A DNA stretch of 64,000 bases from Lineus longissimus (Eukaryota > Nemertea > Pilidiophora > Heteronemertea > Lineidae). The notes below the pieces were generated by a model. It made no database searches and was not told the DNA's origin. It worked only from the letters and a program-made list of their open reading frames with translations. A program made the position numbers and the translations under genes. Location: positions 11,222,001 through 11,286,000 of the forward strand of contig NC_088316.1 in NCBI RefSeq assembly GCF_910592395.1. The letters run 5' to 3'. This document shows, one piece after another, positions 22,759-32,067 of this stretch. The number at the start of each line of letters is the position of its first letter. Within the stretch, counting starts at the first letter, position 1.

Positions 22759-22808
22759 ACGGACGCCACGGTATGGGATAAGCTCACCTCTGCTAAGAGG
22801 TGAGCTAA
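22759..22808 (+). mobile_element. Family A, 50-bp 3'-terminal fragment (A5)
   Basis: ACGGACGCCACGG followed by the terminal hairpin and GAGCTAA is identical to the last 50 bp of the full copies. The rest of the element is absent, as is the Gypsy sequence that should encode the beginning of RT. A deletion therefore removed most of A5 and part of the retroelement together. Confidence 0.85.
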
Positions 22809-22812
22809 AAAG

Positions 22813-23424
22813 GATTGGAGTCTGCGCCTCTGTTGCGACATGCGTCAGCTCAATAAGCGTACTATCCGAGATTCTTATGCAATGCCTCGGATAGACAAGA
22901 CTCTTGACAGCCTTGCCGGGGCTCGTTATTTCTCTTCTTTAGATTTGAGATCGGGATATTGGCAGGTGGAGCTCGAGGAGGAGCATAAATGTCGGACGGC
23001 CTTTACAGCTGGGAGTCTTGGGTTTTTTGAGTGAAATTGGATGCCGTTTGGTCTCACCAATGCTCCGAGTACATTCCAGAGAATGATGGAGCGGCGTTTA
23101 CAGGACCTCCACTTGAAAGAGTGCTTGGTGTATCATGATAATATAATCATATTTTCATCTACCATTGAAGAACACCTCCAGAGGTTGGAGAATGTTTTCC
23201 AAAGGCTTCGGGACTGCGAGTTAAAGCTTAAACCCAGTAAGTGTAGTTTCATGAAGAAAAAAATCAAGTATTTAGGTCATCAGGTGTCTGCGGCAGGAAT
23301 CGAGGCTGACCCTGAGCAGGTGAAAGTCATTCGTTCCTGGCCTGTCCCTCAGAATGCTGAGGAGGTTCGTAAGTTTTTAGGATTCGCTGGGTATTATCGG
23401 AAGTTTGTGAAGGATTTTTCTTAG
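22813..23424 (+). pseudogene. Gypsy reverse transcriptase domain, inactive
   Basis: Recognisable blocks are MRQLNKRTIRDSYAMPRID, FSSLDLRSGYWQVELEE, MPFGLTNAPSTFQRMM and KCSFMKKKIKYLGHQVS. The catalytic box, normally Y-x-D-D, reads YHDN, so an essential Asp is missing. TGA at about 23032 replaces the usual aromatic codon before MPFGL, and TAG ends the frame at 23422 where Lys is common. The first part of the domain is absent. Confidence 0.88.
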
Positions 23425-23459
23425 TTGGCTCGACCTTTGAATGATCTATTACCTCCTAC

Positions 23460-24227
23460 TTGTTCCAAAAAAGTAGACAGAAGGTTGTAAGCAGTTGTTC
23501 TTGGAGGTGGGAAGGTGAGCAGCAAGCTGATTTTGATTGGATCATCAAGGAGTTGTCAAGTCCTCCTATTCTCTGCTTTGCTGATTTTCCTCTACCTTTC
23601 GAACTCCACATTGATGGGAGTTCATCAGGGCTTGGAGCCATTTTGTATCAGACTCAGGGTAACAAGCGTCGTGTGGTTGCGTACGCTAGTCGGTGTTTGA
23701 ACAAAGCTGAGCGAAACTATCCTGCCCACAAGTTGGAATTCCTTGCTTTAAAATGGGCAGTCACTGAAAAGTTCTTCGATTATCTCTATGGTAACTATTT
23801 CCACGTAAAAACTGACAACAATCCTCTTACTTACGTGCTCACTTCTGCAAAGCTTGATGCCACGGGTCAACGTTGGTTAGCTGAACTCTCTGCATTTCAT
23901 TTTGATATCTCATATGCTCCTGGTGCGTCTAATGTAGATGCAGATGTTTTGTCAAAGTTTCCTTGGTCCAAGGTTGAAATGGAAAGTGTTAAGGCAATTT
24001 GTCAAGCAGTGCAGACTGATTGCAACTTTGTGGATTCTTTATGTATGTCTGTATCGGACGATTTGTCGACTGCAGAAGCGATCTTGGTAGATTCTCCTTG
24101 GCCAACTGTTGATATCAGGGCAGGCAAGCAGTCTGACCCTGCTGTTAGTAAATTATATCGTTGGGTCGAGTCCGAGGAGCGACCAAGTCGGAAGGTTTTA
24201 AAGAATTATGATGACAGGAGCTTATGA
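23460..24227 (+). pseudogene. Gypsy RNase H region
   Basis: It lies in a different frame from RT. FELHIDGSSSGLGAIL, AHKLEFLALKWAVTEKF, VKTDNNPLTYVL and GASNVDADVLSKF give the Asp, Glu, Asp and Asp positions of the retroviral-type RNase H used by Gypsy elements. The downstream linker leads to the integrase after another frameshift near 24225. Confidence 0.88.
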
Positions 24228-24675
24228 AGCTTTGTTCATTCTGGGACAGTTTGGTCTTGATTGATGGTTTGCTTTGTCGGAAATATTCATTCAACGGCCA
24301 AGGGTATCATCAAATTGTTTTACCATCATGTCTTCGTCCTCAGGTCATTGAGGGATTTCATGACCACTTAGGTCATCTTGGGCGAGACAGGACTATTGAT
24401 TTTATTAAACGTCGTTTTTTTTGGCCAGGCATGTCCGTTCAGATTGAGAAGTGGGTACACAATTGCATCTCGTGTATCAAGCGAAAGCCTCCACAGCTTC
24501 AGGAACGTGCTCCTTTAGTCAACATTTGTACCACTCAGCCTATGCAGTTGGTATGTATGGACTTCCTCTCTCTTGAACCGTCCCGTGGTTATGAAAACAT
24601 TCTGGTCATAACCGATCATTTTTCTAAATATGCACAGGCTATTCCTACCAGCTGTCTGCTATTCAACACAGGTAT
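24224..24675 (+). pseudogene. Gypsy integrase, truncated
   Basis: The N-terminal HHCC zinc finger is visible (FHDHLGHLG, then CISCIKRK), followed by the start of the core with LVCMDFLSLEPS and ITDHFSKYAQAIPT. The second catalytic Asp region and the Glu are lost where the frame meets the 124-bp LTR at 24676. Confidence 0.85.
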
Positions 24676-24708
24676 TCATTCCTACTAGCCCAGGCTAGAG
24701 GGGAATTC

Positions 24709-24776
24709 CCTCTAGCTCAGTCGGTAGAGTGATGGCCTTATAAGCGAGAGGTCCCGGGTTCAATATCCGGTTGGAC
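24709..24776 (+). other. tRNA-like sequence within the LTR (second copy 24979-25046)
   Basis: TAGCTCAGTCGG is a perfect pol III A box, and GGTTCAATATCC here or GGTTCAATCCCC in the second LTR fits a B box. The D stem (GCTC/GAGT) and T stem (CCGGG/TCCGG) pair. The anticodon arm (loop CTTATAA) is imperfect and the acceptor ends do not pair, so it is not a working tRNA gene. It could still act as an internal pol III promoter. Confidence 0.6.
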
Positions 24777-24801
24777 CTTGATGTTTTTCCTCTGTTACAT
24801 T

Positions 24802-24816
24802 TGGCGCCCAACGTGG
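24802..24816 (+). other. Primer binding site (tRNA-Lys type)
   Basis: TGGCGCCCAACGTGG is complementary to the 3' end of tRNA-Lys(CUU) including CCA. Such sites start minus-strand DNA synthesis in Ty3/Gypsy elements and retroviruses. It begins two bases after the LTR end, the normal spacing. Confidence 0.75.
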
Positions 24817-25105
24817 TAAAAGGGTACTAATAATTTGTTTAGATGTTGGTGTGTCTGTGGATAATGAATTAATCCTTTGTATCACGGAAGAACCTGGTTG
24901 TGAGGACACAACTTTCCCAAACAGGGCGAGTATGTTGTGGTGGCATCATTCCTACTAGCCCAGGCTAGAGGGAAATTCCCTTTAGCTCAGTCGGTAGAAT
25001 GATGGCCTTATAAGCAAGAGGTCCCGGGTTCAATCCCCAGTTGGACCTTGATGTTTTTCCTCTGTTACAGTCGTCTGCTCCTTATTTGGAGGTTTTTTAC
25101 AATAA

Positions 25106-25135
<30 letters not shown>
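25106..25135. repeat. (ATT)n microsatellite
   Basis: About ten ATT units just downstream of the small LTR element. Confidence 0.9.
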
Positions 25136-25137
<2 letters not shown>

Positions 25138-25249
25138 ATTAATCAAATTTGTACTGATAGGCCTAAGATCTTGCCAACTCCCAAAATAAAGATATTTCCT
25201 AATCTTTGATATTGCATTTGAAGAGGTGAACAACCTCTTTAAATTGTCT

Positions 25250-25445
25250 AATTTTCCCATCCTTGTGTCTAGATTACCATTGTCTAATTTACCATTGTCT
25301 AGATTACCATTGTTTAATTTACCACTGGCTAAAATGACCATTGTCAAGATTACCATTGTCAAAAATGATCATTGTCTAGATTACTGTCATCTAATTTACT
25401 TTGTCTAATTTACCGTTGTCTAACTTACCAGTGTCTTACTTACCT
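25250..25445. repeat. 17-bp minisatellite
   Basis: Around eleven diverged copies of a CATTGTCTAGATTACC-like unit. It yields artefactual reading frames rich in LSNLPLS on plus and DNGNL on minus. Confidence 0.75.
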
Positions 25446-25589
25446 GGATACATCAGAAGGATATATCGACCAACACATGCAGAAATTAATTCAGCAACAC
25501 ATTGCAGGGCCATCCGACTCACAATGGTTGTTGGATGATGCAGCAATTGTGAATGACTTGACAGAGATAAAGAGAAGGACAACATTGCT

Positions 25590-25865
25590 TCATTTTGTGA
25601 GGGACAGTTCAAATCTGTTACATGTAGGCATAACGTACAGCCTGAACCTGCATCTCCACCTGAAATTCCTATGGAAGTTGAGGTCTCCGGTTCTCCCGAA
25701 CCTGAAACCTGCACCCAAGGCCCAATGCAGGTTAATGTGATGTGGTCAACTCATTACCAAACAGCCTGAACCTGCATCTCCCCCTGAAATTCCTATGGAG
25801 GTTTAGGTCCCAGATTCTCCCGAACCTGAAACCTGCACCCAGGGTCCAATGCAGGTTAATTTGAC
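25590..25865 (+). pseudogene. Retroelement polyprotein scrap with 124-bp tandem duplication
   Basis: The frame reads FKSVTCRHNVQPEPASPPEIP then SPEPETCTQGPMQV, and a second copy of PEPASPPEIP starts 124 bp later (25641 and 25765). Because 124 is not a multiple of three, only one copy is in a given frame. It looks like a Pro/Glu-rich segment of a retroelement protein. Assignment is weak. Confidence 0.4.
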
Positions 25866-25929
25866 ATGACACATCACATGTTGCTACTGGTTCCTATCTA
25901 GCTGAATAAATTGATGGCAAAGAATACAT

Positions 25930-26333
25930 CATAGAGTTCTACTCAAAAGAACTATTCTGTCAGTGAATTAGAACTTATGGTGATCTATTCAAATGTCACT
26001 GCCTTTCGCCACATACTTTTGGCCAAAGATTTTCAGATTTACTGTGACCACAGTGCATTGGTCCAGATCTTCCGTAGCAAACATCAACTACCAACCACTC
26101 GCATTCAAAAATTGCTTGAACGTATCTCTGAAAATAACTTCCAACTAGCCTACATGAAAGGCTCAGATCTCGTCCTGTCTGATTTCTTTTCCAGTGCTCC
26201 CATTGATAATGACAAAGAATTTGATAGAATTTTGCGCATAGCATTCTCTGCTGAGAGTGAGACAGTGTATGAACTTGAGTCATTGACTGTTACAGTCACT
26301 CATGATGCGTTCTACAACTTGCCAGCACCTTGA
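25930..26333 (+). pseudogene. RNase H fragment of a second Gypsy family
   Basis: After a frameshift (the equivalent of YSVSELEL is split near 25960), the frame reads VTAFRHILLAKDFQIYCDHSALVQIF, TTRIQKLLERIS and YMKGSDLVLSDFFSSAP. This is a Ty3-type RNase H with Asp in CDHS and in LVLSDF. It differs clearly from the RNase H at 23460, so it comes from another family. No RT or integrase accompanies it. Confidence 0.75.
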
Positions 26334-26659
26334 AAGTTGTAACCCGTGCATATGCCAAGAAAATGCATATTCCTATCAAACCCCTCTACAAGCCTAGACC
26401 ACAACCCTGGCCTAGGAAAACTTGTGCTGTAAATAGTGAGGTTTCGCACCATTACGAACTACGAAAACCGAGCACGTAAAGCGTAATACGTCATCAATTT
26501 TTGCCTTGCCCAGTTCGTTATTGGAAGTTCGCTGTTCGTTGTCTTTAGGACATGGGTAATTTACATTGTGGAAATTGATCCCTTTTTTCTGATCGGCCGA
26601 ACAGCGCATTGCGAATTACGGCTTGTGCATGGCGTAATCACTTTATGTGTGAATAGATG

Positions 26660-26730
26660 TCGGGTTTAGTATTTGGTTTATATAAGGTACGAGGATTTAG
26701 CAGATTATTCGTTCGTTTTGCTTCGAAGAG
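26660..26730 (+). promoter_or_regulatory. TATA promoter with short first exon
   Basis: TTTATATAAGG at about 26677-26687 is a strong TATA box. About 30 bp downstream lies GATTATTCGTTCG as a likely start. A consensus donor GAAGAG|GTAAGT is at 26730/26731. A splice acceptor at 27153 could be its partner. Confidence 0.5.
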
Positions 26731-27153
26731 GTAAGTCCGAAACATATATGTCACATGTTGCGCGGTGCAGGCCCATGTCATACAAATGCAGTAGGCTTCT
26801 GGCTAAAGTACAGTACCTATGTATACATGTGCATAAAAAGGGTATCCGGTAATTTTACTAAGTGTGGAAGTCAACTCTTAGCTCGTTCAGTTTCCACAGA
26901 ACGTTTTAGTACCAGATGATAGTAGGGTGTGAAGCAACGTTTTACCTATTGGACATCTGGGGGAAAGGGGCCGACGGCAGGGGCTAATCCAGGAATTTTG
27001 TGATGGCCGCCGCACACGCTGCAATTTTTGCTGCAGCACTCCGGAAGCAGAAATTGTGACGTGTGCGCCATGACTGCAGCACATCATGGTGTGTAAGATT
27101 GCTTCCAATTATGCTTTTTTCTCAAAGGTCCTAACTCATTCATCCTTTTACAG

Positions 27154-27404
27154 CATGAAGATGGCACTCATCGTCACACAACCCTACAACAAGACTCTGG
27201 ATGAGGTCATGCTCCGCCAGGTCGTGGCGCGGCGAATCAACCCATGCCAAAGGAAAGTCTTCTGCAGCTGCATGGCAAGGTCACAGACGCGGTTAACATC
27301 TACTTAGAAAAGGACAAGAAGAAGGTTACCTTCAGGCAAACCACCGACCGGGCCAGACTTCTTCTGAAACAACACCGACAAGCAGAGAGCCAGTCTGAAA
27401 AAGC
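27154..27404 (+). CDS. Exon of an unidentified, possibly Myb/SANT-like protein
   Basis: The exon lies between CTTTTACAG and a GTGAGT donor. One frame begins MKMALIVTQPYNKTLDEVMLRQVVARR. A second begins MPKESLLQLHGKVTDAVNIY and runs open through FRQTTDRARLLLKQHR to the donor. Together they resemble a SANT-like accessory domain split by a frameshift, but this is uncertain. It follows the TATA promoter above. No downstream exon was found before the satellite array. Confidence 0.35.
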
Positions 27405-27607
27405 GTGAGTTGAACTTTAAATCGTACTCTTTTTTTACGTCCAAAAACTTCTACCACAGAATGCAAATTCTAAAGGGTTACAGAGAGGGTGGATGGCTCA
27501 CAGACCCCGCCTCTCCCAGAAATGTAGGAAACCTCCCTTGCCCCCCCCCCCGAAAGAACCTATCTTTGACAAACAATTTTTAAGTGATCATATTTCCATT
27601 GTGAATA

Positions 27608-28560
27608 AACCCTTAGCGGCGTTGACCCTGACCTTTGACCCCTTCTTAAGTCGACTTTGTACAGGATTTGACACTTAAGAATGACTGATCTTTATTCAGG
27701 GTACCCTAATAGATATCTTGGTAGAGGTTTCATTGATGTACTCAATTATGCTAATTAAATTGCTCATTAGCACTAATTAAGGGTGTTCTTAAGTGGATTA
27801 AGTACAGGAGTTGGAACTTAAGAATGTTGGATATTGATTCCTACCACCAATATGAACATTTCAGCATTGGTTTCATTCATGTACTCGACTGTGCTGAATA
27901 TACCCTTTGTGGTGCTGACCCTGTCCTTTGACCCCTTCTTAAGTCGACTTTGTACAGGATTTTACACTTAAGAATGACTGATCCTTATTCAGGGTACCCT
28001 AATAGATATCTTGGTAGAGGTTTCATTGATGTACTCAATTATGCTAATTAAATTGCTCATTAGCACTAATTAAGGGTGTTCTTAAGTGGATTAAGTACAG
28101 GAGTTGGAACTTAAGAATGTTGGATATTGATTCCTACCACCAATATGAACATTTCAGCATTGGTTTCATTCATGTACTCGACTGTGCTGAATATACCCTT
28201 TGTGGTGCTGACCCTGACCTTTGACCCCTTCTTAAGTCGACTTTGTACAGGATTTTACACTTAAGAATGACTGATCCTTATTCAGGGTACCCTAATAGAT
28301 ATCTTGGTAGAGGTTTCATTGATGTACTCAATTATGCTAATTAAATTGCTCATTAGCACTAATTAAGGGTGTTCTTAAGTGGATTAAGTACAGGAGTTGA
28401 AACTTAAGAATGTTTGATATTGATTCCTACCAACAATATGAACATTTTAGCATTGGTTTCATTCTTGTACTCGACTATGCTAATTAAAGATTTGAGTTTG
28501 GGGATACTTTGAGTGGTCCCCCCAGGATTAGTACAGGAGATGGAACTTAAGAATGGCTGT
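27608..28560. repeat. Dimeric 293-bp satellite, about 3.2 copies
   Basis: The unit recurs at 27628, 27921 and 28214 (period 293 bp) with a few percent divergence. Each unit is itself two diverged halves of about 147 bp. One half has CTTAAGTCGACTTTGTACAGGA and ACTTAAGAATGACTGA, the other TTAAGTGGATTAAGTACAGGA and ACTTAAGAATGTTGGA. Units 1 and 3 contain TGACCTTTGACCC, a DR1-type nuclear receptor site on the minus strand. Confidence 0.85.
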
Positions 28561-29071
28561 TTGAGGGTCCCACAACCTCCCCCTTCATATCCCCAGCCTC
28601 AAACCTTTTGTACTCGCAATGCTGAACAAGTCTCCATGGGCTCCCGGACTAGTACATACATGTAATTACAAAACTCGACAATCAGTATCAAACATTGCAC
28701 AATATAATTTCTTTACAAAATAAAAGATTTTTAAAAATAACGTCTTTGGAAAATACATGAGTTAATCAAGAATCTGTGTAACCTTCATACAAAGTACCGG
28801 TACCACTGAAGTAGAAGTTGCTGATTGAGTTGTTGTCTATTCATGACTGTTCAAGTCCTGAACTGTTTGATGTACATTGCAAGCATTAGCAAACAAATGT
28901 GAACTGTTCAAAGACCCTGACAGTCCTATTTTAAAGACTAGTAAAAGCTAAAGCTTGGGTCGCCTCTTTGTCGGATAAACTCTATGCTACTTTTTATTCA
29001 TAAGACCCAATTGGCCAATATTGGCAGGAGTTCAGCAGTAGAGAGGTATACATAAATTTAGGTTGCCCCTT
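28561..29071. other. No gene seen
   Basis: Spacer between the satellite and the 3' end of the trihelix gene on minus. It probably includes that gene's 3' UTR. Nothing else stands out. Confidence 0.4.
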
Positions 29072-29469
29072 TTATTTATATTCACTCTCAAAGGACCTGT
29101 CATACATTGGGGTCATGTCAATTCCATCCGCATTCAGAACATCAAAACTGCTCTTGATGGAACTGAACAGGGGCCTTATTCACAAAAGTCTCGCTAAGTA
29201 TTTGCGAAGCGAAGCGTTTGCGAGACCCATGCGCAATCGCTAACTTAGCAAAGCGAGCGTTTCACAAAGGCCTTCGCAATATTTCGCTATGTCTTCGCTG
29301 TCCCTCTCTGCTAGCGAATTCGCTAAAGTTCCGCAGGCGCGATTACTGATTACGTGATCCATTAACAATGTCCGAATGACTCATACCGATGCGTGTATGC
29401 ATTGACCTGGAAGCCTACACACTGGCAGTTGAATTATTTTAGCGTTGAGGGTAGTTGAATGTTTTCAGG

Positions 29470-31214
29470 ATGGCGAAACTAAAACGAAAGGCTCGTTTTT
29501 CTGAAGACGAATTGAATGTTCTAGTGAACAATGTTGAGCAACGATACCAGATGCTGTTTTCGAAATTTTCTGATGTCGTCACGAATACTGCTAAGGCAAA
29601 AGCATGGGAAGACATCACTGCCAAGGTGAATGCATGTGCCCCATGCCAAAGGACGTCGACCGAAGTCCGCAAAAAGTGGGACGATATTAAATCCCGAACG
29701 AAACAGAAAGCAACCGAACTAAAGTCCGATGTTACTGGAACCGGTGGAGGCAAGAAAACTCGGCCAGACCTGAATCCTGTTGAAAGGAGGATAATGGGCT
29801 TGCTCGGTGAAAGTAGAGTCTTCGGCATTAAAGGCGGTGTTGACACTGAACAACTCAGTGACGAGGTTAGCGTTGTTTTCTAGCCTATAGGCCGTGTCTT
29901 TTTCATTATAATAATCCCCGATTAGAGAGGTTGAGATTTCGAACTTACAATACAAATGTTCATCATTAGAAGTCCATGTGAACGTGACCTCTAGTGGCAC
30001 ATCATCCGTTCGAAATATGAACCTCGCATTCGATTGTTTTTGTTACTATTTCGAACTTGTAATGTATACGGATACATACCCTTAGAAGTTCATGCACATG
30101 TTCTCGTGACCTAGTAGGCCTATATTATCCGTCTGTATATGGCAAGCAGTTTGTTCATTTAATCAAATAAACCTAGTTTTTTCAAAAAACAGTTTCTTTC
30201 TCAAATAAACTAGATTTAGTTGAAAATAAACTTGGTTTTTTGCTGGTATGGGAAATAAACTTAGTTTATTTGAAAGAAATTTAGTTTTTAAAAAAAACAG
30301 GTTTATTTGATTAAATGAACAAACGGCTTGCCATTTCTGTATACATGTACGTATCCGTATTAGTTTGAAATCTCGCCACAATTTGATAAATTATTGCTTT
30401 CGTAACAAGGTATATATAATTGCCATATATTTCTCTTCAGTCTGATCATCTTTCTGACCATGATGGAGTGGATGACCAAGAATATATTCTACCTGATGGA
30501 GCGGATGTCGAACAATATATTTTACTACCGGATCTTCCGTTGCGAGATATTGTCGAGGCAGCATTTTGGCCCCCGAACGAAAGTGACAGCGACGATCATG
30601 AGAAGACGTTTCAGTCACTCGTGAGAGCCAAACCAGCAAAAACACCCACTGCAACAAGATCGCGACCCTCCTCTGCAGCCGGATCAAAACCCAAAACCGC
30701 TCCGCCCACTGCCCACCCTTCAATCATTAATACCGAGCGAGAACGTCAAGCTAAACCATCATCTGCAGGATCGCGGCCCTCCTCTTCAGTCGGATCAAAA
30801 GCCAAAACCGCTCCGCTCACTGCCCACCCTTCAATCATTGATACCGAGCGAGAACGTCAAGATAAACCATCATCTGCAGGATCGCGGCCCTCCTCTTCAG
30901 TCGGATCAAAAGCCAAAAGTGTTCCACCCACTGCCAATCCTTCAATCCTCGATATCGAGCGAGAACGTCTAGATGTCGAAAAAGAGCGCCTCGAGATCGA
31001 AAATAAACGGCTTGTTGTTGAAGGGAGAAAAGCTGGCGTCCTTGAGAAAATATTTCAAGTCCAGGAACAACGACTGAAAATTAAAATGAGGAAATATCCG
31101 GTCCACGACACTGCAGCTGAACCACCAAGCAAGGCAACTCGCATTGGAAGACTGTCTATATTTGATACTCTTAGCAAGCTTACGCCGTTCGGTGAAAGCA
31201 GTGATAAGCTGTAG
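29470..31214 (+). CDS. Myb/SANT-like protein of Harbinger H3 (two exons, 389 aa)
   Basis: Exon 1 is 29470-29865 (ATG in AGGATGGCG, donor GAG|GTTAGC) and exon 2 is 30441-31214 (acceptor TCTCTTCAG), joined in phase 0. The N-terminus is a Myb/SANT-like DNA-binding domain of the kind found in NAIF1 and Harbinger partners (RFSEDELNVLVNNVEQRY, AWEDITAKVNA, RTSTEVRKKWDDIKSRTKQK). The middle is acidic (LSDHDGVDDQEY). Three tandem 37-38-aa repeats rich in SRPSS and AHPSI follow, ending in a coiled coil (ERERLDVEKERLEIENKRL) and a basic C-terminus. Such proteins bind the element ends and carry the transposase to the nucleus. The frame is intact. Confidence 0.8.
29935..30440. other. Intron of the H3 Myb gene, with a ~110-bp tandem duplication
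   Basis: TTTCGAACTT followed by TTAGAAGT(C)CAT and GACCT occurs twice, at about 29935-30020 and 30045-30125. The rest is the foldback element described separately and AT-rich sequence. Confidence 0.5.
30139..30335. mobile_element. AT-rich foldback element in the H3 intron
   Basis: The arms ATGGCAAGCAGTTTGTTCAT and ATGAACAAACGGCTTGCCAT are inverted copies. They extend inward over TTTAATCAAATAAACCT, so almost the whole 197 bp can fold. No ORF. Confidence 0.7.
30656..30965 (+). repeat. Coding minisatellite, 111-114-bp unit, three copies
   Basis: The unit starts CGCGACCCTCC or CGCGGCCCTCC at 30660, 30771 and 30885. It encodes SRPSS-GSK-K-(A/P)HPSI-ERER. The period is a multiple of three, so copy number can change without breaking the protein. 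Confidence 0.8.
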
Positions 31215-31653
31215 TGTGATGAAATGAATATTGTGGCTTATTTTAAAAAAGCACTTTAAACTGAACTTCTCTCATCTGAATGAAAAAAGTCCAGAAGGCA
31301 TACGAGGATATATAGTTTGTGAATTCGAAACTTAACTGGTCACTTGCAAATACCAGGGTGTTAAAAATACTTGGCCAAAATAAAATCCCAGTCACTCCTA
31401 AGCAAGGGGTCCTATACCCCAATACATACTAATTATAAAGACTAGAAGCTGAAGCATTTTTTCTGATGTGCCTCAGGTGTTCCTACTCCAAACAGATATT
31501 GCTTAACAACTGAATCAAATAGGGTGTGCATTTTAACGAAGTTAGTTCTGAGCAATGGATTGTTGATTGGCATTACCTGTATGTCCATCTTGATTTTAAT
31601 TCTGTTATGTAACCAGGTGGGGTCATTTATGGTCATAAGCTATAGTCCATGGA

Positions 31654-31859
31654 CTGTACACTTCAGTGGAGTTAATGCCTTTGGATAAAGATCAAAAAAT
31701 CTTTATCGTTGCTGCATACTTTGCGAATGGACAAAATCTTGTGGCCGCTCAGAGACAGTTTTCACATGCCTATGGGCGGAATTTATGTGTCCCAAGAGAA
31801 ATATTCCGCTATACTGTAAACAAGTTCTGAGGCATTTTTAACTCCACTGAAGTGTACAG
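31654..31859 (+). mobile_element. 206-bp TIR element carrying its own short ORF
   Basis: Perfect 22-bp inverted ends start CTGTACACTTCAGTGG and finish CCACTGAAGTGTACAG. The inverted match continues imperfectly to GCCT/AGGC. The interior is a single 51-codon ORF. No target duplication could be assigned. It is nested between the two genes of H3. Confidence 0.75.
31675..31830 (+). CDS. 51-aa helix-turn-helix protein (DUF4817-like)
   Basis: The ORF runs from ATG just inside the left inverted repeat to TGA just before the right one. Its sequence has the pattern DQKIFIVAAYFANGQNLVAAQRQF, then a Tyr-Gly segment, then VPREIFRYTVNKF. This matches the N-terminal helix-turn-helix of Tc1/mariner-related transposases called DUF4817 in animals. 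No catalytic domain follows. It could be a deletion derivative of a longer element that kept the DNA-binding part. Family recognition is from memory of the motif pattern only. Confidence 0.55.
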   Translation: MPLDKDQKIFIVAAYFANGQNLVAAQRQFSHAYGRNLCVPREIFRYTVNKF

Positions 31860-32067
31860 AAGATTGCGACGATGACCTTAACACACCTTTCTGGGGAAAG
31901 GGTTAGAACCCCGCCTGGAAAAATTGAAAGGCCCATTACTAGTACATTATATTGTTCTCGTGCAAAGTATGTTTTAGGAGGTCTTAGTCTGAGGGAATCC
32001 CATGGTACTATTTAAACCGGTACTTCAAAGTTTCAACAAAAGAATTGCTTTCAGTCATGGTAGGGAC

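Larger units (their letters stand above)
21505..24675 (+). mobile_element. Decayed Gypsy (Ty3-type) LTR retrotransposon fragment
   Basis: The order Gag, protease, RT, RNase H, integrase is that of Ty3/Gypsy. The 5' end is missing: Gag starts mid-protein, fused in frame to an exon of the gene upstream, and no LTR or leader is seen. The 3' end stops inside the integrase core, directly against the small LTR element at 24676. Frameshifts separate RT from RNase H and RNase H from integrase, with nonsense codons at about 23032 and 23422. The start of RT has been replaced by a 50-bp family A fragment. It is an inactive relic. Confidence 0.88.
24676..25069 (+). mobile_element. TRIM-like element: two 124-bp LTRs with tRNA-like sequence
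   Basis: Direct repeats 24676-24799 and 24946-25069 are equally long and differ at about six positions. Both end TCTGTTACA. Two bases after the first lies TGGCGCCCAACGTGG (24802-24816), an LTR-retrotransposon primer binding site. The internal region of about 146 bp encodes nothing. This is the layout of a terminal-repeat retrotransposon in miniature. Each LTR also contains tRNA-like A- and B-box sequence. No clear target duplication was seen, and the left end of the LTR (TCATTCC) lacks the usual TG. It directly adjoins the broken Gypsy integrase. Confidence 0.65.

Noticed and set aside
24709-24776. Functional tRNA gene (loop CTTATAA suggests Ile-UAU)
   Set aside because: Acceptor strands do not pair, the anticodon stem has mismatches, and the sequence is part of an LTR present twice.
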